Part shown: piece by piece, positions 55,681 through 64,000 of the stretch
Layout of the letters: the number at the start of each line of letters is the position of its first letter
Position numbering within the stretch: position 1 is the stretch's first letter
Assembly: GCF_000091045.1 (NCBI RefSeq)
Contig: NC_006686.1
Span: forward strand, 347,501 to 411,500
Length of the DNA stretch: 64,000 bases
Reading direction: 5' to 3'
DNA from: Cryptococcus deneoformans JEC21
Taxonomy: Eukaryota > Basidiomycota > Tremellomycetes > Tremellales > Cryptococcaceae
The notes under the pieces: model-generated
Seen by the model: only the letters and a program-made list of their open reading frames with translations
Database searches by the model: none
What the model was told of the DNA's origin: nothing
Program-made: the position numbers and the translations under genes

Positions 55681-58600
55681 TCACGTCGTTCGACGCCCAT
55701 TCACGGGCCATCACAGACATCAACTGGCATGCTCTCAATCCGAACCTGATGGCGACCGTCTCCATGGACGCCGGCATACGGGGATGGGATATGCGATGCT
55801 TCGACAGACCGGTCATGCGTCTTTGCGACTGGGGAGCGGCCGGCACGCAGGTGAAATGGAACAGGCGGCATGACCATCTCATCGCGACAGCCCACGGGAA
55901 CATTGTGCACGTCTGGGACGACAGGGTGCGTTGGAACCTGGTTACTGACATTGACCTGGCTGACAGGACGGGCAGAAGGGCTCCGTGCCCGTCACCACTA
56001 TCCACGCGCATGACGCAAAGATCTACGGTATCGACTGGGATCGCCAGTATCGACATAAGCTCGTGACATGCTCTCTCGATAAAACTGTCAAGTTTTGGAC
56101 CGTCCCTGAGCTGGGCGGCTCTTCAGACTCGTCAATGGTCTATCACTCTTCTCTTCCCGCTCTCTCCTCTCCGTCATACACCATTTCCACTCACTACCCC
56201 GTTTGGCGGGCGCGCAACCTCCCCTTTGGCCGCGGCGTACTCGCCCTGCCCCAGCGAGGGGAGAAGGCGCTCGAAATGTTTGGTATGGACGATGACGCCC
56301 CCGTCGAACGTTTTCAAGGCCACGAAAATGTGGTCAAGGATTTTGTATGGCGTATGAGAGGCGGGAACGATTCCAGTTTCGACGATCGAGAATTCCAGTT
56401 GGTGACCTGGTCCAAGGACAGGACGTTGAGAATATGGCCCGTGTCGAGAGAACTCGAGGAGCGAGTTGGATGGCAGTATGGAGCGCCCATCAAGGCGCTT
56501 GTATCTCGACGTGGCGCACCGGATGTCACATATACCAAAGACCCGTTTAACACAGATATCGACGCCCCACGTCTACCACCGCCCGTCGTCAACCACCACC
56601 CGGCCAACCCTTCAAACCTGACTCGTCAAAGGTCTGCCAGACCTGAAGCCCAGCCAGGTATGACACGCGGTGGTAACAAGGTCAGGCGCATGGACCAGCT
56701 CGAGTGGCTTACCAAGGTCGTCAAGAACGCGCCGAGTCCAGAGTCCAGTCTGATGTCTAGTAGAATCGCCAGCGTCAGTCGGACAAGACGTCCTGCAAGT
56801 CGTGCAGCCAGTCGACTAGACAGCAGATCGGCAAGTGCAGAAGACAGGCAAGAATGGAAGAATCTGAAAGATGAAGTTGTTGCAGTGAGCAGAATATACC
56901 CCAGGCCGAAAATCAACTTTGAAAAGGTGTGTACAGTAAAAACATTTATCAGGTGATACTGATCATGTTGCAGATCGATCTTGCCCATCGCAAACTCACG
57001 ATTTCCATGCAAGGACCATGGGCCAACGGCGATCGACAGGCATTCATGCGTATACATTGGTCTTTCCCTCCCAACTATCCTTACGGTCCAGAGATCCCAA
57101 CCTTTGAGCTTGAACGTAACCCGACTGTATCCCCGATCACACGCCAGACGATCGTCATGAATATCAAAGAAATGCGAGCTCATAACAAACAATGTCTGAT
57201 TGAGACAACGGGCTACCTCTTGGGTCTTCATGAGAGACAAGGTAGACGGAGAGGTATGGATGAGGAAAGTGATTCGGAGAGTAGTGTCAAAGGGGAAGAA
57301 AAGAGGAGGGAGGACGTCGTCCCCGAATTGATGTTGAGAAAGACCTGTGGCGCCACCTTTGGTCCCAACGGCCAGCTGGTCTGCTTCTTCCCTAAACAAG
57401 TCACACTTCCCCGAACCCGCAACTTTTCACGGTCACCTTCAGTCACCCGAGAGAATCCTTCGCCCATGCTCAAAGCGATATCTGCTTTGACTCGCTTGCA
57501 AAACCCGCATCAGCGCGCTGTCCTCCGATACAAGCCCCGCACTCGTCGTCTCGATCCCATCTCGTCTCCCCTCCCACCTCCCGCAGGGTCCACGATGACT
57601 ATCCATGACGTATCGTATCTCGGTCAGCCCAATATACACCTCGCCAAGATGTATGGCATGTCGGTAGAGGCAAACATGAGCTATGCACTGGAGGCGAAGA
57701 GACTGGATCATGCTGATGTGTGGGCGACAGTGAGGGGTATTCTCGCTGACCCCCCTCCGCCATATACTCAGTTGCCACAACTTGATGAGAAACAGGACAG
57801 GGTTCGAAGAGAAAGACTGATTTGGGAGAAAGGCATGGAGAGGAAGAAGAAGGTGGTTGATCGGCTGTGAGTAACCGTAGACGCCCCTGTTTGAACTTTG
57901 GCATTGACGGATTGTTTTTAGATTTACCAACCTTATGGCCCAAAGGGATGTCCAGATGCTGGCGCTCCTGTCCTGCATTCTTTTGGAGTATACTCGCTCT
58001 ATGTATATTCCACCTGTGGCAGAGTCGGTAACCAGCCATTCACCCATGCAAGATTATTTCAACCTCCGCTTCGTTCCCCCTCGCCCGACCCTTAACATCA
58101 GCCCGGTACGACGTCGCACGGGAAGCTCGGTCATCCCCGTAAGCCCGACCAACTCGTCATCGTTCAGAACTTCGGGGTGGTCACAGATTCTCAATCCATC
58201 AGGAATCTCTTTGCGCGGTGCTCTCACTCCCAAAGAGCATACCTCTTTCAGTGACATACCCTTCTCTAGAACAGCTTTGAGTACGAGCTATGAAGAACAG
58301 TCGTCGCCGAATGGGTTGGCTGTGGCTATTCCCACATCGAAACGATCCGATAGTCCAAAGCCTATTCAGGGCGACAAAAGCAAGGTCTTCCCAACATCGT
58401 CAATGTCCCCCCCGCCAATCGTTACTCCACTTCGTAGCTCGGGTCCCGAAAAATCATTATATAGCGGTGGAGAACCACGATCTCACAAGGTGTCTTTTGG
58501 CTCGGCATCGCCCATCACCCGAGGTGGCAGATCACAGTCTTCGATTGGGTACGTAGGCGCTGGTGGTCTGGGCAGTGCGGTGACGACGGGGCCCAACACA

Positions 58601-59769
58601 CCTGATGGCGAACGGAAAGCAGCGGTGAGAGACGGTGGAGTCAAGTTGGATTTTCCAAAGGATGAAAGGTATATCGACCCTCTTTCCCGCATGACATCCA
58701 AACAGCAGCAGCAGCTGACGTTATTTTTTTTTATTTTTTTTTGATAGCTCGACCCCGTCGTTGTTGCCTCAGGATATGTTGCCATTATGTGAAGCATGGA
58801 AGCTGTCTTATGCCGATTTCCTCCTGCGACATCATCTATTGGGTGTCAGGATGACCCTGTTGAGCTACAGGTTTATCACGAGCTCTACGTCGACAGCCGT
58901 CGATGCTGCTAGCGGAAAGAGTAGTGGTATAGTAAGAGCGGGAGTTGGAGAGACCGAAAAGATGGATGAAGGACAGTCAGTAATACGTGGTAAGTCAAAC
59001 GGGATACAACGAGCATAATGGGATCTCGAAATTGACAGTTCCCGATTAGTCTGTGTACCATGTTCTGGGACACCATCAGGTACCTGTCCCAGCTGTAATA
59101 AACAACCGCAAAAGGCTGTATGCTCGTACTGTCGTGTTCCCATCAAAGGTCAGTCATTGATCCTGGACGATTTATTACAAATGGACGCTGATGTCGATTA
59201 CAAAACCAGGCATATCTATGGGCTGTACGATCTGTGCTCACAAATTCCACGCCAAATGTTTTCAACGCTATTTCTTATCTCCTGTTACCACTCCCATGAC
59301 CTGCCCCGCCTGCTCTTGCTCGTGCCTTGCGCATAGAGGAATATCTACCCCGCTATACACGGTCGCTGCCTTGCCAAAACAAAGTCCAAACATTACCAGA
59401 GGAGGTTTTGATCGCGGGAAGATGCCATCAGAAAATGCTCCCCTTGCACGATCAAGGTCGGTTCCAAGCCAAGGTCGTCGTGGTCGGAATTCGCCAGAGG
59501 AAGGAAAAAGCCGGTTGACCTATGCGAGCCTTGTCAAGTTGGGTGCGATTCGCGAGAACTTTGGTTTAGGATTTGCCGATGGAGGAAGCTCAGGAACCGC
59601 AAGCGCAATGGGCTTTCATGCAGATGGTGATGGAGATGAAGTATCTACCGATAGGGATAAAACAGTGAGAGAACACCGAGGCGATCACAGAGGAGATGGT
59701 TTACTGGCGCGAGCAAGGTGGGGAGGGGAAGGCTTGCTGCACTGGGGATCCACGACACACCATCAATAG
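55210..59769 (+). CDS. MTC5: WDR59/Mtc5 homologue, SEA/GATOR2 complex subunit
   Basis: GATOR2/SEACAT regulates TORC1 at the vacuole in response to amino acids. Domains in order: N-terminal WD40 propeller (VGSISISPSSRDVCLASRKGLYILDL, DVQWSPHPATSSLILST, FDAHSRAITDINWHALNPNLMATVSMDAGIRGWDMR, then WDDR, HDAKIYGIDWDRQYRHKLVTCSLDKTVKFW, WSKDRTLRIWPV); an RWD domain with MRIHWSFPPNYPYGPEIPTFE; a long disordered segment; and a C-terminal zinc-binding RING-like part (CVPCSGTPSG..CPSCN, CSYC, CTICAHKFHAKCF, CPACSCSC). That WD40-RWD-RING order and length of about 1,350 residues are specific for WDR59/Mtc5. Introns near 55533, 55928, 56926, 57868, 58669, 58991 and 59150; the last uses a GTCAGT donor. A T-rich tract (58721-58744) sits in one intron. 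Confidence 0.88.
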
Positions 59770-60173
59770 TTGTAAGGATTATAGTTGTATGTACGTACCT
59801 ATGGTAAAACCCACATCAATCAATCTGCGAGCACTGGCTGGTGTGCGAAAGAAACTGAATCCGTTGGCATCTTCCTTCTTCTTCTATCTTCTCGATCTAA
59901 TCTTCTTCTTCTTCTTCATTGGCGCGGAGATGTCCGAATGCAAGCGTGGGAAAGTTGAATCACCACGGCCTCGTTCTCTTTTGGCGTGTTGTTGTTCGTT
60001 ATGCCTGGATACGATAGCCGTTCCTCATTGCTCATCCATCTCTTTCTCCCTATTTTCCCCCGTGCTCACTCATTGCCCATCTGGCATTCTATCATCCGGC
60101 CACATCGACGTGCTATCTAGCTGAGGCTGGCCCAAAATCCTTACCCAAGCTAGCCGACCGCTCTTCAACAGTC
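59770..60173. other. Intergenic between WDR59 and SHPRH/Irc20-like gene
   Basis: About 400 bp with the WDR59 3' UTR (CTT-rich about 59870-59925) and the next promoter. Nothing else seen. Confidence 0.45.
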
Positions 60174-63100
60174 ATGTCCGATGTCTGGCCCGCCACCAGC
60201 TCGTACATGCTAGAGCTCGATCACCGGAAGTATGACTTGAGCCAGCTAGCTAAGGCAGTGGACATTGCTGCCAAGGACAGAGATCAATCAGGGGATGAAT
60301 ATGGTGAGTACTTACGTTGAATGTCTCGAGTATTAATCAATTGACACCACCATGGTCATAGCCGTTGCCCTTCCTACACCCACGTGTTTTCATGTGCATA
60401 CAAACACCGTCGAGGCCACCCTGCTACCACCAGATGCCAAAATCGAGTATTACGGGAGGGAACCTGAATCGAACCCTGCTTGGGAAATCTTCCAAACTAT
60501 CGGGGAGCAGGTTGCGTCTGTTGTTCCATCTATGGAACGCATGCCGCTTGTGCCTTCGACCGCCAAACTTATACGCCAACCTCCCAACCCCGGAAACACA
60601 ACCAGCTCGGCTGTTGGAGCCTGCCTCTATCTTCCTAAGCACGGCGACCGCTATCCTTTAGCCAGGCTTGAACTTCCGCCCATTGCTGAGCAAAAGGAAT
60701 GGATGCCTTCAGCTACTGCTTGGGATATGCAGCACTGGATACACACGATTATTGCCCTTGACCCAGAGGCTAATACTACCCGAAAGGCTATCTATCGGGA
60801 CGATAAGAAACGTGTTCACATGCAGACTGCAATTGACATATGTTGGGTCCCCGATGAAGGAGGTGAAGCGGACAGGGCAGAGATTAAACTGCTTGTTGTT
60901 TCTCGTATCTATTTGGACATATCATTCCTCTTCGACCCTCTTCCTGAAATCGGCAACGACATGCTCGGTTTCATTCTTCACTCCATCATTCCTTCACCTA
61001 CTGCTACTACGTATGCATCCGAGTCGGAAGCTCGTGCTGCAGGTCTTCGCAACTTCTACACATGTCTAAAGCCAGCTCCTGACCTTCCATTCAACTTTCC
61101 TGCCAGCCGGCTACAACCAAGAGAGATGCTCTCAAAACTTTTGCCTTTTCAGGTACGAACTGTGAGATTACTCTTGGAACGGGAAGGAGCTCAGGGAGTC
61201 GGTAAGGCGGCGATCAGGACCAAAATGGATCCGGATGGGTTATGGAAAGGGTTAGACTGGGGAAACAATCTTGGTAAATTGGGGTATCGAAGAATTACTG
61301 GAAGTATGGTTCCAATCGATTCTTTAAAATCGGTCAATACCGATATCGAAGGGAAAGGGAAACAAAAAGCATATGAAGAGGAGGAAGACTATCACTATGT
61401 GTCAGGCATAACTGAGGAGGAAAGACAAAGATTGCCTACTTTGCTGGATCTGACTGGTGTACGTGGTACAATGCTTTGTGAAGAAATGGGTAAGTTGCAA
61501 ACAGTACTGGTACATACTCCATCGCTTACTTTAGTTCAGGTCTTGGTAAGACTGTCGAGGCTATTGCATTGCTTTCCTTACACAGACACCCCCTCTCTAC
61601 CCCTCGCAATATACCTTCGATGGCTCCTTTAGTTTCGACTGGAACTTCTCAGTCTAGCGCACATGCTCGCATTGCCAAGCAGCCAGTGCCTGTTATCAAT
61701 TTGTTGGCAGGCATTCCTGGACTCCAAGATTTGGAAGTAAAAGATTGGGTTGAGAAGGAGAATATTGCCTTTGCTGGATGCCGGGCGTGGGACGAGCATT
61801 CCCAACTGGAAGTTACCGAAGTTGCGGTGAGTTACATCGTGTCGTGCTACCCGTCCATGAATTATAAACTGACCTTGATCTCAGGCAACTCTTATCGTAA
61901 CGCCTCCCTCCCTTCTAAAACAGTGGGTCGCAGAAATTCAACGGCATGCTCCCACAATCCGTGTATGTGTATATGAGGGCTGGAAGTCCTTGCAACAGGG
62001 CGTAGAGAAACAACGTGATGCGCGTCGCAAGGCGCGTGCTCGCAAAGAGCTGGAAGAGAAAAAGCGTAAAGCTGCTGCATTCAGAGGTCAGACAAGGAGA
62101 AAGTATGCCAAGGGTAATAACGGGCTTGCCATCAAAGAGGAGAGTGATGAAGAGAATGATCAGGATGATGAGGAGGAGGGAACATTGCAACTGACTCAGA
62201 GGCAATTCGTAGACTATGTGAGGGCACATGACGTTGTCGTTACTACCTACCAGTGAGTGATCTAGGAGCTCTCGGTGTAGTTTTCTATGCTGATGCTTTT
62301 GGTCCAGCGACCGTAAGTCTGTGTCATGTCGACGATGTTGCAACTCTTTGATACCTAACGACAACCAGTCTCTCAAGACCTGAAGTTTGCATTACCAGTT
62401 CCAGCAAGAAGTCGTAGGTCTACTGCTAACTACCAATTGAACGACCGTCCCCGAAGTCCTCTCGTCATGGTAGAGTAAGTGGTCTAAAATGGGCGACATT
62501 GCATAATCTCTGACTGCTCGCAGATGGTGGCGAGTAATCATGGATGAAGTTCAATTACATGGTGACCAAACGGACGCAGCGTGAGTTCGATGTCTATTAG
62601 GCCAATTTTTGGCACGTAGGCTGAAGAAGAAGGCAGTAATATGGTCTCTCTAATCCCGAGGAAAAACTCTCTAGCAGTTTCTGGTACACCTGCCCGATCG
62701 GATATCAAAGACCTAATGGGTTCGCTGAAATTCTTGCGCGTGCCTGTTCTTCCAAATGATAATCGTCTATGGCATCGCCTGCAACAGCCCTCTATGCGAC
62801 CTGCCTTTGAGGGTCTTTTCCGCAGTCTCGCGGTACGAACCACAAAGAAGGAAGTATCTGGCGAGTTCAACTTGCCTCACCAATCCCGATATGTTGTACC
62901 CATCGAACTTTCAGAGATTGAATTACATTATTACAATGACACTCTCGAAAGAGCTCGTGAAAGGCTCCACCTTCCTGCCAATTTCCGAGAAGCTCGCCCA
63001 GACGACTGGGTTTTGGATAGAAGTATGTTCCAAACCGTTCTTCGGAGTCTACGTCAGATCTGTACACACATCCAGGTGGGGCAGATGCAGTCCGGCACCG

Positions 63101-64000
63101 GGCGCGGAGACCAGAGGCTGAGATTGGGACGGACTTTGATGACAATGTCGGAGGCCCTGGAGAAAATGCGGGATGACCACTTACAAGAGACCTCCTCCGA
63201 GGCTCGACAGCAGGTGCGTATGAAATAAAGGGACTACGCGAATAGCTAATGCTATTACAGATGCGAATGATGATTCGTCAAGCTCAACTTACAGTGATGG
63301 ATGACCAGAACGATTTGCGTCATCTTCAAGCCTTAGCAGTGAGTCATCTCTGGTGAGAATTTTAGCTAATTTTCCTAGCTCTATGAACGAGCTCGAGCTG
63401 CTGCAGAAAGCCACTTGGAACCTGCTCAGAAGCGTCTAAAATCATTACTGGATGAGAATGATGGAAATGACGAGGAAGAAGACGAGGAATTTGAGGATGA
63501 GATGTCAGAAAAACAACAGACTCAACAAGAAAAAGCGAGAGCCCTTGCCATCAAAACAGTCAAACACACGTGAGTCACCATTTCCATGGATATTTAGCTG
63601 ATCAGAAAGTATCCGTGAACTCGACCTTATCATCCATCAATGTTGGTTCTTTGAGGGTGATGTGCGGCATGTACAGAAGGACGAGGAAAAAGAAGGTAAA
63701 GGACTCAATCGTTTCATGTTAGGACCGCACCAACATACTGATGGTCACCGTAGTTTACGCATACGCCCGTGCAGATGCCATTAGAAAGAGTATCCTTGCT
63801 CGACCGCTAAAGACTGCCAATATGTCGGTTGACCTTTTAAAGGGTTCTTTAACTCGTGGCCCGGCAGTAGTTCAGGTGAATGAGCTACAGACTACGGATT
63901 TAAAGAGAAAAGGTGGTATCTTGACGCACGATGTTATATCGCAAGCCAATGCGTTGCTCAGAATTATGAACGATAAGTCAGTATTGGATATGTGAATGAC
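60174..64000 (+). CDS. IRC20: SHPRH/Irc20-like SNF2 ATPase, probable E3 ubiquitin ligase (5' part)
   Basis: These nuclear proteins combine a split SNF2 helicase with a RING finger and act in DNA damage tolerance and recombination. Start 60174; a GTGAGT intron follows residue 44. SNF2 motifs seen: LLPFQVRTVRLLLEREG (motif Q), EEMGLGKTVEAIALL (Walker A, across the intron at 61490), TLIVTPPSLLKQW (Ia), a long insert with DVVVTTY (Ib), WWRVIMDEVQ (Walker B in the DEVQ form), and SGTPARSDIKDLMGSLKFLRV (III). It continues with an Arg/Glu-rich region (LRQICTHIQVG) typical of SHPRH/Irc20. The RING and second RecA lobe should lie beyond 64000; the last exon ends at a GTGAAT donor near 63992. Irc20 versus SHPRH orthology is not resolved. 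Confidence 0.85.

Noticed and set aside
58721..58744. T-rich tract as a terminator
   Set aside because: It lies in an intron of WDR59 whose flanking exons join in frame; it is just the intron's pyrimidine tract.
1..64000. Secondary-metabolite or defence gene cluster
   Set aside because: The genes are unrelated housekeeping functions on both strands with no tailoring or backbone enzymes; the lone MFS and P450 reductase are general genes.
1..64000. tRNA, rRNA, CRISPR arrays, transposons
   Set aside because: I scanned gaps for cloverleaf motifs, direct-repeat arrays, terminal repeats and transposase or reverse-transcriptase motifs and saw none; weak or degenerate copies could be missed by eye.

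Overview
The window looks like nuclear DNA of a basidiomycete yeast of the Cryptococcus neoformans/gattii type or a close tremellomycete relative. Nearly every gene is cut by many short introns (about 45-110 bp, mostly GTRNGT...YAG with CTRAY-like branch points). Genes are densely packed on both strands, GC is about 48-50%, and the protein families are eukaryotic and fungal (PMT mannosyltransferase, Ish1 repeats, DASH-free yeast-like nuclear pore parts, SEA/GATOR2 subunit). The species call is inference. I saw no transposon, tRNA, rRNA, CRISPR array or bacterial-style operon.

Layout: 0.2-1.3 kb mago nashi (-), rebuilt from nine tiny exons; 1.8-4.2 kb an ER/nuclear-envelope Ish1-repeat protein (-); 4.9-7.6 kb PMT4 (+); 7.75-8.2 kb a 61-residue complex I subunit (-); 8.6-13.5 kb a large proline-rich C2H2 zinc-finger protein (+); 14.0-15.1 kb TMEM19 family (+); 15.3-20.1 kb NUP155/170 nucleoporin (-); 20.8-22.9 kb SANT-like protein (-); 24.4-26.5 kb MFS transporter (+); 26.8-29.2 kb NADPH-cytochrome P450 reductase (-); 29.6-32.8 kb RhoGEF (-); 34.2-34.8 kb dithiol glutaredoxin (+); 35.4-37.6 kb ELL-like elongation factor (+); 37.9-39.6 kb C2-domain protein (+); 39.8-41.5 kb NAPE-PLD-like hydrolase (-); 42.1-43.6 kb serine-rich membrane protein (-); 44.75-45.6 kb MTFP1 (+); 46.2-46.8 kb disordered CDK-site protein (-); 47.8-48.6 kb possible POM34 (+); 48.7-50.2 kb WDR5/Swd3-like WD40 protein (-); 51.4-52.8 kb C2H2 transcription factor (+); 53.8-55.1 kb DUF218 protein (-); 55.2-59.8 kb WDR59/Mtc5 (+); 60.2 kb to the end, an SHPRH/Irc20-like SNF2 ATPase (+, cut by the window edge).

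The genes are mostly unrelated housekeeping functions, as expected for a core fungal chromosome region; there is no evident gene cluster or novel multi-gene system. The most notable signals are structural: a 6-nt microexon in mago nashi and a 12-nt microexon in the NAPE-PLD gene, both inside frame-consistent gene models; an apparent +1 frame break near the start of the NAPE-PLD gene; a sharp GC-rich island (about 70-77% GC against about 50% around it) over the 71-bp bidirectional start region of DUF218 and WDR59; and a glutaredoxin with paired weak/strong in-frame start codons. All splice models here were made by eye from splice-site consensus, reading frame and family conservation and need transcript support.
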